This document shows, piece by piece, positions 34,444-44,143 of a stretch of 64,000 nucleotides of DNA (position 1 is the stretch's first letter; each line of letters starts with the position of its first letter). Made by a program: the position numbers and the translations under genes. The notes under the pieces are model-generated. The model did not search any database. It was not told where the DNA came from and saw nothing but the letters and a program-made list of their open reading frames with translations. Origin of the DNA: Paenibacillus sp. 1001270B_150601_E10 (GTDB lineage Bacteria > Bacillota > Bacilli > Paenibacillales > Paenibacillaceae); contig NZ_JADMOL010000002.1 of the NCBI RefSeq assembly GCF_015558675.1, positions 97,965 to 161,964 of the forward strand, given 5' to 3'.

Positions 34444-35592
34444 ATGGATTCCGTAGGAATTGGAGAAGCGCCAGATGCGGCAGCATTCGATGACATTGGC
34501 GCTGACACGCTAGGCCATATTGCGCAGGCGTGCGGCGGGCTCAGCATGCCGAATATGGGAAGCCTTGGTCTTTCCTATATTCGATCCATTGAAGGTATGC
34601 CAGCAGCAGAACGGCCGCTTGCTCATTACTGCAAAATGCAGGAGGCTTCTCGCGGAAAAGATACGATGACCGGTCATCGGGAGATCATGGGGCTTTATAT
34701 CGATACACCGTTCCGCGTATTTCCGGATGGCTTCCCAGAGGCATTGATCAAGCGAATCGAAGCGAAGACAGGCCGCAAGGTCATTGGCAACAAGCCGGCC
34801 AGCGGGACTGAGATTATCGAGGAGCTTGGCAAAGAACAGATGAAGACAGGTGCGCTTATTGTGTATACATCTGCCGACTCGGTTCTGCAGATTGCTGCCC
34901 ATGAAGATGTAGTGCCGCTAAGCGAGTTGTACGAGATCTGCGAATTCTGCCGCGAGATTACAAGAGATGATCCGTACATGCTGGGACGTATCATTGCACG
35001 GCCGTTTAATGGAGAACCGGGACATTTCACGCGTTCAGCCAATCGGCATGATTATGCTTTAAAGCCATTTGGCCGCACCACGATGAATGAGCTGAAGGAC
35101 CAAGGCTATGATGTTATCGCGCTAGGCAAGATTTCAGACATTTATGACGGTGAAGGAATTACAATGGCCATTCGAACAAAGTCTAATAGCGATGGCATGG
35201 ACCAATTCATAGCGAGCCTGAACGAACCGTTTACAGGGCTCAGCTTCCATAATCTCGTAGACTTCGATGCGCTCTATGGTCATCGCAGAGAACCGAAGGG
35301 CTACGGCCAAGCGCTGGAGGAATTTGATGCAAGGCTGCCAGAGGTGATGGCGAAGCTTGGTGAAGATGATCTCCTGCTGATCACGGCCGATCATGGCAAT
35401 GATCCAACCTACAAGGGAACAGATCATACCCGTGAATATGTGCCTTTGCTTGCTTATTCTCCCCGCTTCACGAGTGGCGGACAGGAGCTGCCGCTTCGAA
35501 CCACCTTTGCTGATCTAGGGGCAACGATTGCAGAGAACTTCAATGTGACCATGCCAGCGTACGTGGTTAGTTTTTGGACAGCCTTGAAATAA
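34444..35592 (+). CDS. deoB: phosphopentomutase, N terminus shortened by deletion
   Basis: Converts (deoxy)ribose-1-phosphate to the 5-phosphate. The first recognisable residues are [19 protein letters not shown], which normally lie about 10 residues inside the protein, so the native start is lost and 382 of about 393 residues remain. Metal- and phosphate-site motifs are present: [30 protein letters not shown]. The missing stretch is the first beta strand next to the metal-binding Asp. The sequence joins directly to the broken nupC gene without a ribosome site, so expression would need GTG 34441 / ATG 34444 or read-in from ATG 34393. Function is doubtful though the body is intact. Confidence 0.85.
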   Translation: MDSVGIGEAPDAAAFDDIGADTLGHIAQACGGLSMPNMGSLGLSYIRSIEGMPAAERPLAHYCKMQEASRGKDTMTGHREIMGLYIDTPFRVFPDGFPEALIKRIEAKTGRKVIGNKPASGTEIIEELGKEQMKTGALIVYTSADSVLQIAAHEDVVPLSELYEICEFCREITRDDPYMLGRIIARPFNGEPGHFTRSANRHDYALKPFGRTTMNELKDQGYDVIALGKISDIYDGEGITMAIRTKSNSDGMDQFIASLNEPFTGLSFHNLVDFDALYGHRREPKGYGQALEEFDARLPEVMAKLGEDDLLLITADHGNDPTYKGTDHTREYVPLLAYSPRFTSGGQELPLRTTFADLGATIAENFNVTMPAYVVSFWTALK

Positions 35593-35622
35593 GAGTATGA
35601 GACGATAATTGGAGGGATAACG

Positions 35623-36330
35623 ATGAGTGTTCATATTGGTGCAAAGCAAGGAGACATTGCGGATACGATCCTGCTTCCAGGCGATCCTTTGCGTGCGAAG
35701 TATATTGCTGAAACGTATTTGGAAGACATCTCGTGCTATAACGAGGTTCGCGGCATGCTTGGATTTACGGGGACTTATAAAGGAAAGAGAATTTCCGTTC
35801 AAGGAACAGGAATGGGGATTCCGACGACCAGCATTTATGTCAATGAGCTGATTAGTGAATACGGGGTTAAACACTTAATGCGAGTCGGCACATGCGGCGC
35901 GATGCAGGAGCATGTTCATGTTCGGGACGTTGTTCTGGCACAGGCGTCCTGTACGGATTCCAGCATGAACCGTCATGTGTTTAAGGATTATGACTTTTCT
36001 CCAATCGCAAGCTTCCCTCTGCTTAAGACGGCCTACGAGAAGGGAACAGAGAAGGGCTTGAAGCTTCATGTCGGCAACATCTTCAGCTCTGACATGTTCT
36101 ATCGTGACGATAAATCTGTCGTAGGGAAGATGATGGAATACGGGGTGCTTGCTGTTGAAATGGAAACGACGGCGCTGTACTCCCTTGCTGCCAAGTTTGG
36201 TGTCCATGCGCTCACGATCTTGACGGTAAGCGATCATTTGCTCACAGGGGAAGAGACAACAGCGGCAGAGCGACAAACGACCTTCAACGATATGATGGAG
36301 GTTGCACTGGAAACGGCTTTGTCCATCTAA
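35623..36330 (+). CDS. deoD: purine-nucleoside phosphorylase, DeoD type
   Basis: This 235-residue trimeric/hexameric phosphorylase splits purine (deoxy)nucleosides to the base and (deoxy)ribose-1-phosphate. The opening [20 protein letters not shown], the [16 protein letters not shown] phosphate/substrate loop, GTCGAMQ, and [15 protein letters not shown] (substrate Glu) are characteristic, as is [11 protein letters not shown] with its catalytic Asp. Ribosome site TTGGAGGGATAAC. Normal length, no lesions; it is the only undamaged gene of the nupC-deoB-deoD-pdp group. Confidence 0.96.
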   Translation: MSVHIGAKQGDIADTILLPGDPLRAKYIAETYLEDISCYNEVRGMLGFTGTYKGKRISVQGTGMGIPTTSIYVNELISEYGVKHLMRVGTCGAMQEHVHVRDVVLAQASCTDSSMNRHVFKDYDFSPIASFPLLKTAYEKGTEKGLKLHVGNIFSSDMFYRDDKSVVGKMMEYGVLAVEMETTALYSLAAKFGVHALTILTVSDHLLTGEETTAAERQTTFNDMMEVALETALSI

Positions 36331-36374
36331 TTCATATTTACATGAATCCATGGGAGACAGGGAGGAATTACACG

Positions 36375-37568
36375 ATGAGATGGTAGATGTAATTGCGAAG
36401 AAGCGGGATGGAAAGGAATGAGCGTGAACGTGCAGATCTGACGATGGCCATGGTTCATTCGGGAGATACGATTGATCTGTCTGCGATCGAGGGAATCAAG
36501 GTAGACAAGCACTCGACCGGCGGCGTTGGCGATACCACGACGCTGGTGCTGGCCCCATTGGTTGCCGCGCTTGATATTCCGGTCGCGAAGATGTCCGGAC
36601 GCGGGCTTGGTCATACAGGCGGAACGATCGACAAGTTGGAATCGATCGAAGGCTTTCATGTGGAGATTAGCAAGGACGAGTTCGTCAACCTTGTCAACAA
36701 GGACAAGATTGCGGTCATTGGGCAATCGGGCAACTTGACGCCTGCGGATAAGAAGCTTTATGCGCTTCGCGATGTGACAGGAACCGTCAATTCCATTCCG
36801 CTTATTGCGAGTTCGATCATGAGCAAGAAGATTGCAGCAGGCTCTGATGCGATCGTCTTGGATGTAAAGACAGGCGCAGGCGCATTCATGAAGACGGTTG
36901 AGGATGCGAAGGATTTGGCGCATGCCATGGTAAGCATCGGCAACAATGTCGGCCGCAAGACGATGGCAGTCATCTCGGATATGAGCCAGCCGATTGGCCG
37001 TGCCATCGGCAATGCCTTGGAGGTTAAGGAAGCGATCGATACGCTGCGCGGACATGGTCCGAAGGATTTGGAGGAGCTGTGCTTTGCGCTCGGCAGACAA
37101 ATGGTCTATCTTGCAGGCAAGGCGTCTTCCCTTGAAGAAGCGGAAGAGAAGCTGAAGGAAGTGATTCAGAACGGCAAGGCGCTGGAGAAGTTCAAGGACT
37201 TTATCAAGAACCAAGGGGGCAATCCAGAGGTTGTTGATGATCCTAGCAAGCTTCCGCAGGCTTCCTATCGGATTGAGGTTCCTGCAAAGCAGGATGGCGT
37301 CGTGCAGCAGATTGTAGCCGATGAGATTGGAACCGCAGCAATGCTGCTTGGAGCAGGCCGCGCCACGAAGGAATCGGAGATCGATCTTGCGGTAGGCTTG
37401 ATGCTTAACAAGAAGATTGGCGATGCTGTCAAGGCAGGCGAATCGCTCGTAACGATCCATGCGAATCGTGAAGATGTCGCTCAAGTCATTGAGATGATCT
37501 ATGCGAATATTCGCATTGGCGACCATGCTGAGCCTCAGGTACTTGTCCATGATCTTGTAACGGAGTAA
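36375..37568 (+). pseudogene. pdp: pyrimidine-nucleoside phosphorylase with N-terminal frameshift and internal deletion
   Basis: After GGGAGGAATTACACG the gene starts ATGAG-ATGGTAGATG; one base is missing in codon 2, so the native frame [15 protein letters not shown] is broken. Directly after GKE the sequence jumps to [15 protein letters not shown]; about 37 codons of the N-terminal helical domain are missing and the frame changes. The remaining 375 or so residues are well conserved, with the phosphate loop [17 protein letters not shown] and [19 protein letters not shown] shortened protein could start at ATG 36408 but would lack part of the domain that closes on substrate. It would have converted thymidine/uridine to base and sugar-1-phosphate. 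Confidence 0.85.
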
Positions 37569-37631
37569 GGTTTAGCAAATATCAAGCAGTGGTAGTTTCG
37601 AAAAGAACGGTAAAGTTAGCGTGAATATATG

Positions 37632-37671
37632 AGCAGGATGCTGCCCTAAGTGGGAGTATCCTGCTTTTTTA
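37632..37671 (+). terminator. terminator at the end of the deo locus
   Basis: AGCAGGAT (37632-37639) pairs with ATCCTGCT (37658-37665), continuing with G-U pairs, and is followed by a T-run. Confidence 0.85.
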
Positions 37672-37890
37672 TCATGGTAAACCTTTCTTTCTTGATTACA
37701 ATCAATCGTATTGATGCTGAATCGAATGGTTGTTTGCTTATACAATGGAATTCGCAATTACATTTATCACAATTATTGAAAAATCTACACAGTTTCTCCA
37801 CAACTGTTGGTTATCTTAATTCCATCGGATGAACAAGAGCTTATCACCGCATGGGAAACGATACAACCTATAATGTGGAGGGATATAGAG

Positions 37891-39603
37891 ATGAAAGGAA
37901 AGTACTCGATTACAAAGCTTTGGCTGCTGCTCGGCGCTTTGACGATTGTACTGGCTGGCTGTACGGACGATCAAGAATCGAAGAATGCGAGCACCGTTTC
38001 CAGCTCTAATGTAACTAAGATAGAGACGGTCAAGGCGACACCTGTTGTGGATGGCAAGACGTATACGATTATTGCGAAGCCAAGCCTGCTGCCTGTGAAT
38101 GATAAGGTTACCTTGCCCGTATGGACGTTTAACCAATCGGTGCCGGGTCCGGAGATTCGTGTGAAGGTTGGAGATACCGTAAGGATCAAGCTTCAGAATG
38201 AACTGGAGGAGCCGGTATCTATCCATTGGCATGGCTACCCTGTTCCGAATGAGATGGATGGCATTCCAGGCGTAACGCAGGATGCTGTTGTGGCGGGAAA
38301 GGAATTTGTTTACGAGTTCAAGGCAACAATTCCGGGAACCTATTGGTATCATTCGCATCAAGACAGCGTTAATCAGCTGGATAAAGGACTTTATGGCTCC
38401 TTTATCGTAGAGGATCCCAATGAGGATTATGACCGAGATTATACTTTGATGCTGGATGAATGGATGAGCGCTGCGGCAGAGAGTGAAGCTTCAAAAGATG
38501 GCGCGGACACCAATAAGGACGATCACGACATGCCCAACATGGAGGGAATGGACCACGGCAGCATGGGTCAGAATGAGAGCGATCATAGCGGCATGGATCA
38601 TGGCAATATGAGCATGAATGCGAGTGACAGCAGCAAGGACGAAGAACAGAATGCTCAGGAACATGGGGCAATGGAACAAGGGCAGGCTGATAACGGCGAT
38701 GGCAGTATGCAGCATGAGGGCATGGCTGGTCATGATATGAGCATGTATGATCTATATACGATCAATGGCAAGACGGGCGACGCTATCGACAAGCTGGTGG
38801 TTAAGGAAGGCGATAAAGTACGGTTGCGTCTTATCAATGCAGGATACATCACGCATCGCATGCATCTGCATGGCCATGAATTCAAGATCGTGGCACTTGA
38901 CGGTCAGCCGGTTAATAGTCCTGCGCTGATCTCTGATCAAGCGCTGTCGATAGCACCCGGTGAACGCTATGACATCGAGTTTATCGCCAACAATCCAGGC
39001 TCTTGGTTGTTGGAGGAGCACGGCACAGATGAGCGGGTTAACGGAATGAGAGCGCTCATTCAGTACGAAGTCGCAACCACTGCTAAGGATCAATCCAATG
39101 CTGCGGAAGAGCTGCCAGAATTCGATCCCGTGCTCTATGGTAAGCAGGCTGATACGAAATTCACACTCAACCAGAATTTTGATCAAAAGGTTCATATGAA
39201 TCTGAATACCGAGATGCGCGATGGAGAGATGGTATATACGATTAATGGCAGGGTGTTCCCGGATACGGAAAAGATCTCTGTAAAGAAGGGAGAGAAGGTG
39301 CTTGTCACGTTCGTCAACCAATCGATGACGGAGGATCATCCGATGCATCTTCACGGGCATTTCTTCCAAGTGCTAAGCAAAAATGGCAAGCCGCTGCAAG
39401 GCTCTCCAGTGATTAAGGATACACTGAATGTAAGGCCTGGAGAAACGTATGAGGTTGCCTTTGAAGCTGATAATCCAGGGGATTGGATGTTCCACTGCCA
39501 CGACCTTCATCATGCGTCGGCAGGAATGGTCACCGATGTGATGTATAAGGACTACAAATCGGATTATGTGCCCGATCCAAGCGTAGGGAATAAGCCGGAA
39601 TAA
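37891..39603 (+). CDS. multicopper oxidase lipoprotein with His/Met-rich insert
   Basis: This 570-residue exported enzyme has a lipobox LAGC (Cys24). Copper-site motifs are HWHG (112-115), YWYHSHQDS (about 151-159), HPMHLHGH (483-490) and FHCHDLHHASAGM (534-546, holding the type 1 Cys and axial Met). Between the first two cupredoxin domains (about residues 210-285) is a low-complexity segment rich in Met, His, Asp and Gly (repeats such as MDHG and HDM), which probably binds copper. Such proteins oxidise Cu(I) or similar substrates and aid copper tolerance. The start at 37891 follows GTGGAGGG; the longer upstream frame is not used. A two-component regulator follows after 86 bp. Confidence 0.93.
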   Translation: MKGKYSITKLWLLLGALTIVLAGCTDDQESKNASTVSSSNVTKIETVKATPVVDGKTYTIIAKPSLLPVNDKVTLPVWTFNQSVPGPEIRVKVGDTVRIKLQNELEEPVSIHWHGYPVPNEMDGIPGVTQDAVVAGKEFVYEFKATIPGTYWYHSHQDSVNQLDKGLYGSFIVEDPNEDYDRDYTLMLDEWMSAAAESEASKDGADTNKDDHDMPNMEGMDHGSMGQNESDHSGMDHGNMSMNASDSSKDEEQNAQEHGAMEQGQADNGDGSMQHEGMAGHDMSMYDLYTINGKTGDAIDKLVVKEGDKVRLRLINAGYITHRMHLHGHEFKIVALDGQPVNSPALISDQALSIAPGERYDIEFIANNPGSWLLEEHGTDERVNGMRALIQYEVATTAKDQSNAAEELPEFDPVLYGKQADTKFTLNQNFDQKVHMNLNTEMRDGEMVYTINGRVFPDTEKISVKKGEKVLVTFVNQSMTEDHPMHLHGHFFQVLSKNGKPLQGSPVIKDTLNVRPGETYEVAFEADNPGDWMFHCHDLHHASAGMVTDVMYKDYKSDYVPDPSVGNKPE

Positions 39604-39613
39604 CAAGCGCATG

Positions 39614-39643
39614 AACTCCTGTTGATTGATCTCAGCAGGAGTT
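39614..39643 (+). terminator. possible weak terminator after the multicopper oxidase
   Basis: AACTCCTG pairs with CAGGAGTT (8 bp) around a 14-nt loop; the T-tail is poor. Confidence 0.45.
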
Positions 39644-39689
39644 GTATGTTTAGTAAAGGCAATGGAAATGATTCAGGGCGGTGAAACAG

Positions 39690-40397
39690 ATGTCTCAACA
39701 CCAAATACTGCTTGTCGATGATGAATGGAACATGAGGAATCTCCTTCGAATCTATTTTAAAAAGGCAGGCTTTGCGATTAAAGAAGCTTCCACAGGCTAC
39801 GAGGCGCTATCGATCATTCAGCAGCATTCCGTGGACGTCGTTATATTGGATATTATGATGCCTGGCATGGATGGCTGGGAAGTATGCCGAGCCATAAGGG
39901 AGCAGACTACCGTTCCGATTCTCATGCTGACAGCGCGATCAGATACACAGGATAAGGTCCATGGCTTAGAAATAGGCGCGGATGATTATGTGACGAAGCC
40001 TTTTGAACCTGAGGAGCTTGTGGCCAGAGTGAACGCTCTGGTAAGAAGATCTTCGATTAGCCAGGCGGCGAAAGAGGATTCGGATCTCTTGACCTACCCT
40101 CAACTGCGAATCGATCCTGATGCGCGTGAAGTCTATGTCCAAGAGGAGAAGGTGGAGTTTACACCAAAGGAATTTGATCTGTTGTATCTCGTAGCGAAGC
40201 ATCCACAGCGTGCCTTCCAGCGCGAGGACTTGGTGCTGCGTCTTTGGGGATATGAATACAGCGGAGATTCCCGTGTCGTCGATACACATGTCAAAAATAT
40301 TCGAGAGAAGCTGCATCGTGCAGGTCTAGATTATTCGCCTATTCAAACGGTATGGGGCGTTGGCTACAAATTCCACGCACAAGGAGCGTCTACATGA
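39690..40397 (+). CDS. OmpR-family response regulator
   Basis: A 235-residue regulator with a receiver domain (LLVDDEWNMRNLLRIYF, phospho-acceptor Asp in VVILDIMMPGMDGWE, Lys in DDYVTKPFEPEEL) and a winged-helix DNA-binding domain (KVEFTPKEFDLLYLVAKHP, then RVVDTHVKNIREKLHRAG). ATG 39690 is preferred because GGCGGTG lies upstream; GTG 39681 is possible. Its stop overlaps the start of the kinase gene (ATGA). Position suggests control of the neighbouring multicopper oxidase or a copper/envelope response. The cognate kinase is truncated, so it may now be an orphan. Confidence 0.93.
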   Translation: MSQHQILLVDDEWNMRNLLRIYFKKAGFAIKEASTGYEALSIIQQHSVDVVILDIMMPGMDGWEVCRAIREQTTVPILMLTARSDTQDKVHGLEIGADDYVTKPFEPEELVARVNALVRRSSISQAAKEDSDLLTYPQLRIDPDAREVYVQEEKVEFTPKEFDLLYLVAKHPQRAFQREDLVLRLWGYEYSGDSRVVDTHVKNIREKLHRAGLDYSPIQTVWGVGYKFHAQGAST

Positions 40398-41269
40398 AGC
40401 GCAATGTGATCGGGATTAAGCTTGGTCTGCTCATTACGACAGCCTTTCTCATCGTGCTGCTGTCACTAGGTACGATGGTTTACCAGGTGTTTTCGAATTT
40501 TTATCATATTGAAATGAAAACGGAGGTGTCGGAGCTCACGGCACACTTTGTTGCGATGTGCAAAGAGACGAATCCAACCTCAGCGCAAATGATGAGCACG
40601 CTTGCCGACTTCTCGAATGTCAGTATGTTCTACGTGCAGGAAAATGGGGAGATTGGCTTCCATTCAGGTCCACATGATCCGGCAGATCGTTCATTTATTC
40701 AGGCTGCAGATTTGGCGTCCCTTTTCAAGGGAGAATCGATCAGCCTCTCTCATACCGATCCGAGCGGAGAAGGGTATCTCGTTGTAGGACAACCCTTAAT
40801 CAAGGACGGTGCTACGCAGGCCGCAATCTATGTGATGGCTTCAACGAAGCATTTGGATGAATCGCTGCTGTCCATTCGCAAGCTGCTTATGCTGTCTGGA
40901 GCGGGAGCCTTCCTATTATCCTTAGGCATCACCTGGATCATGGCGTACATGCTGTCCCGACCGCTGCTTCAGATGCAGCAGGCGACAAAGAAGATTGCAA
41001 GCGGTGAGCTGGAGACAAGGGTTCATATTCGGAGCAAGGATGAGATTGGTTATTTGGCGGAGGCGATCAATGATCTTGGGGTGGAACTGAAGCGTTATCG
41101 TGACAATCGCCAGGAATTTTTTGCGAATATCTCGCATGAACTTAGAACCCCCATTACGTATCTAAAGGGCTACGCCAAGGTGCTTCAGGACGACATGTAT
41201 GATACAGAAGAGGAGAAGCAGCGCTATTTGGCAATCATTCATCAGGAGGCGCTTCTATACCTACAATAA
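40394..41269 (+). pseudogene. sensor histidine kinase cut off after the H-box
   Basis: The protein begins MKRNVIGIKLGLLITTAFLI and has two membrane segments (about 8-30 and 160-185) around an extracellular sensor region, a HAMP domain (LSRPLLQMQQATKKIASGEL) and a HisKA segment with the phospho-acceptor His in ISHELRTPITYLKGYAKVL. After IIHQEA the kinase sequence ends and the frame runs LLYLQ-stop. The roughly 150-residue HATPase domain is absent. Downstream DNA in another frame codes for a DUF5696 protein tail, so a deletion or false join lies at about 41256-41270. The remaining protein could not autophosphorylate. Confidence 0.85.
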
Positions 41270-42098
41270 TACCGGTCGTGATGGCTTTCGTTCCAGTCGG
41301 GACGGATTGCAGGATCTTGGGGCTGTTGTCATGAAATACGGCGGCAGAAGAGAGGCAGCACGGACGCTTGTAAGCCCTCGCTTTATGGAGAAGGTGCTGC
41401 TCAAAGATTTCGATAAGGTGAAGCAGCTTGGAGCGGATGGGCTGACGTTTGGAGACGGCATGGGATCGCTGTTGAACAGTGATTTCAATGATCGCTACGC
41501 GTCTTCAAGAGACGACGTGAAGGGCATTCAGGAGGGCTTGTTCACCAAGGCGACGGAAATGCTTGGGTCCGCGCAAGCTGACGATGCGAATGCGTATTCG
41601 TGGAAGTATGTGAATCATTTGAGCGGCGTACCGATTGAGAATTCCTTTGATTTATTTGTGGATGAGACGGTTCCGTTCATGCAGATGGCTTTGCATGGCC
41701 TGATCTCCTATTCGTCGGAGTTTGCTAATATTTCGGATAATTACACCTCGTATCTTCTGAAAAATCTGGAGTACGGCTCGATTCCGAGCTTTATGCTGAC
41801 GTATGCAGCATCGCAGGATCTAATTGGCACGCGTTCGCTGTACAACTTCTACAGCACGCACTATAAGGACTGGTCTGAAGAAATTGCCAAGCAGTACAGC
41901 CGATTCAATGAGGCGCTTGGCGATGTGCAGGATCAATTAATCGTCAACCATCAAGCATTGGCGAACGGCGTCTATGAGACGACCTATGAGAACGGCAAGC
42001 GCATGATCGTCAATTACAATGAGATGCCATTTCATCATGACGGCATTGAAGTGAAAGGGCAGGACTTTGCTGTTGTTACAGGGGGGAGATCATCATGA
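41262..42098 (+). pseudogene. C-terminal fragment of a DUF5696-domain protein
   Basis: From about 41262 the sequence codes for YTYNNTGRDGFRSSRDGLQD, GGRREAARTLVSPRFMEKVL and DLFVDETVPFMQMALHGLIS, which I recognise as the C-terminal part of DUF5696 proteins that accompany carbohydrate ABC transporters in Paenibacillus; those are several hundred residues longer. Only about 275 residues remain. There is no proper start: upstream is the truncated kinase. The stop overlaps the ATG of the first permease gene (ATGA), showing the original operon link. Function of the family is unknown, probably extracellular glycan handling. Confidence 0.75.
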
Positions 42099-42955
42099 GC
42101 AGATTCAAATTGAAAGCTCGGACATCACGTCACCTTGAGGCGCTCGTGTTCATCGCTCCTTGGGTCATCGGCTTCCTTTTATTCATGGCCTTTCCGCTTG
42201 GCTTCTCCTTGTATATGAGCCTGCATAAGGTGACGGTCCTGCCGACAGGCTTAAAATATGACTTTCAAGGCTTGAAGTATTACACGGAAATTCTGTTCGG
42301 CAGTTCGGCCTTCTATGATAATCTGCTTCCGTTCTTCCAAGAGATTGTCATTATGGTGCCGGTCATCATCGTATTTTCCTTGTTTATCGCCATCATGCTG
42401 AACCAGGACTTCCCAGGCCGACTCGTCTTCCGAGTTGTATTCTTCCTGCCGATTATCTTTACCTCCGGCTATGTGTTAACGGAGTTCGTGAATCAGGGAG
42501 AGGGCACGCTTGGCTTTCTGGATCGATTCGCAATCGGGGAATATCTGATTCAGTTTCTCGGGGACAGCTCATGGGCAAAACCGGTCATGGACGTGCTAAA
42601 TCGATTTGTCCTTGTATTGTGGTATTCCGGCGTACAGATCCTGATCTTCCTCGCAGGAAGACAAACGATCTCGAAGTCGAGCTATGAATCTGCACGGATC
42701 GACGGTGCATCTCCGTGGGAAGTGTTCTGGAAGATTACACTCCCTGCGATGTCTCCTTTTATCCTGCTGAATCTGATCTATACGGTGGTCGACATGTTCA
42801 CATTCCCATACAACCCTGTCATTGAGCTGATCAATACCGGCAATTATGGCTATAACAGTGCGCTTGCCTGGATCTACTTTGTCGTGATTGCTGTATTCCT
42901 AAGCTTGATCATGCTCATGTTCCTGCGACTGAATCGACAAGCCCGAAGCCGCTAG
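42095..42955 (+). CDS. carbohydrate ABC transporter permease (MalF type)
   Basis: This 286-residue inner-membrane permease has six predicted helices. It starts MSRFKLKARTSRHLEALVFI, and the cytoplasmic EAA loop reads YESARIDGASPWEVFWKIT, where the transporter ATPase docks. It forms the channel with the permease encoded next. Its ATG overlaps the stop of the DUF5696 fragment; GGGGGGAG is the ribosome site. No ATPase gene is nearby, as in many Bacillota sugar importers that share a common MsmX-type ATPase. Substrate is probably an oligosaccharide, given DUF5696, but is not known. It may have lost its native promoter through the upstream deletion. Confidence 0.93.
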   Translation: MSRFKLKARTSRHLEALVFIAPWVIGFLLFMAFPLGFSLYMSLHKVTVLPTGLKYDFQGLKYYTEILFGSSAFYDNLLPFFQEIVIMVPVIIVFSLFIAIMLNQDFPGRLVFRVVFFLPIIFTSGYVLTEFVNQGEGTLGFLDRFAIGEYLIQFLGDSSWAKPVMDVLNRFVLVLWYSGVQILIFLAGRQTISKSSYESARIDGASPWEVFWKITLPAMSPFILLNLIYTVVDMFTFPYNPVIELINTGNYGYNSALAWIYFVVIAVFLSLIMLMFLRLNRQARSR

Positions 42956-42991
42956 TAGCCGTATAGAAGCTTCGAGGAGAGGAGGATTTCG

Positions 42992-43969
42992 ATGTTAGGT
43001 AAAATCAATACTGCGAAGATCAAGCCTCCATTATTCAAAAAGAGAATGATGCGGGACGGTCTTCATACGATTCGCTACGCCATATTGGGTCGCGAGATTA
43101 ACAGAGGCTTGCTGTTCAAGCTGTTCATTTACTGGATTCTGATTGTAACCTCTTATATTTATCTGAATCCGATCTTGAAGATGCTGGTGAAGATGGTCAT
43201 GAATGAGAAGGATCTCAATGATCCTACGGTGACCTGGATTCCTCATGAGATTTATCTTGGACATCTGAAAACGGCCTGGACCGCGCTTCATTATTTGGAA
43301 TCGCTGTTCGTAAGCATCGGAATATCCACCATTGTTGCTGTATTTCATGTCATCTCTTGCGGCTTAATGGGATACGCCCTTGCAAGGATGCAGTTTCCAT
43401 TCAAGAAGCTGCTTACGTTTTTGCTGGTGATGACTTTTATTATCCCGCCGCAAGTCATCGTCCTGCCGATGATTATCATGTACACGAAGCTTGGGCTGCA
43501 GGGCAGCTTGTTCTCGCTTGTCCTGCCGTCTCTTTTTGGCTTCGGGATCAAGGGAGCCTTGTTTGTCATCATTTTCCGCCAATTCTACACGACTCAGCCT
43601 AAGGAGCTAGAGGAAGCGGCGAAGATCGATGGGGCAAGCAGCTTCAAGTTCTACTGGAAGGTCATGTTCCCGCTGGCGAAACCAGCCATTCTGGTCGTGT
43701 CGCTCTTCTCCTTCGTATGGACCTGGAATGATACGTACTACCCAAGAATGTTCCTGGGGCAGTCCCCGCTGGTTCCGCTAGCGACTCAGATGTCCAGAGT
43801 GGACGCCAGCATTACGAGCCTACTTGGGAATGAGGAGACTGCGCTCGTTCTCGTCGAGGCGATCAAGATGTCTGCCAGCTTCCTTGCGCTCCTGCCGCCA
43901 CTGCTTATATTCTTCTTTGCACAGCGTTACTTCGTGGAGAGTGTCGAGCGTACAGGACTCGTAGAATAA
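42992..43969 (+). CDS. carbohydrate ABC transporter permease (MalG type)
   Basis: This 325-residue second permease subunit has an N-terminal cytoplasmic extension of about 45 residues and six helices. The EAA loop is ELEEAAKIDGASSFKFYWKV. It pairs with the MalF-type protein encoded 36 bp upstream, and three lipoprotein binding proteins follow. Ribosome site GGAGAGGAGG. Family assignment is certain; the sugar is not known. Confidence 0.93.
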   Translation: MLGKINTAKIKPPLFKKRMMRDGLHTIRYAILGREINRGLLFKLFIYWILIVTSYIYLNPILKMLVKMVMNEKDLNDPTVTWIPHEIYLGHLKTAWTALHYLESLFVSIGISTIVAVFHVISCGLMGYALARMQFPFKKLLTFLLVMTFIIPPQVIVLPMIIMYTKLGLQGSLFSLVLPSLFGFGIKGALFVIIFRQFYTTQPKELEEAAKIDGASSFKFYWKVMFPLAKPAILVVSLFSFVWTWNDTYYPRMFLGQSPLVPLATQMSRVDASITSLLGNEETALVLVEAIKMSASFLALLPPLLIFFFAQRYFVESVERTGLVE

Positions 43970-44143
43970 TATTCCGAAGAGCTTCATGAAGCATGGCGCG
44001 CTGTTGGCTGCCTGTCTTCAGCGTCGTCATGCATAGTGAAGAAGGTCATAGGGGGTGGATTAGGTTCAAATAGAATGCACTCTGCCAAATTTGCAGCGTC
44101 ATAGGGGAAAAAGTAAATACACGATGAAGGGATGATTTCAGTT

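Noticed and set aside
36327..37550. 407-codon open frame antisense to pdp
   Set aside because: It is the mirror of the conserved phosphorylase coding sequence, has no ribosome site and its composition is Arg/His/Leu-rich as expected of an antisense shadow.
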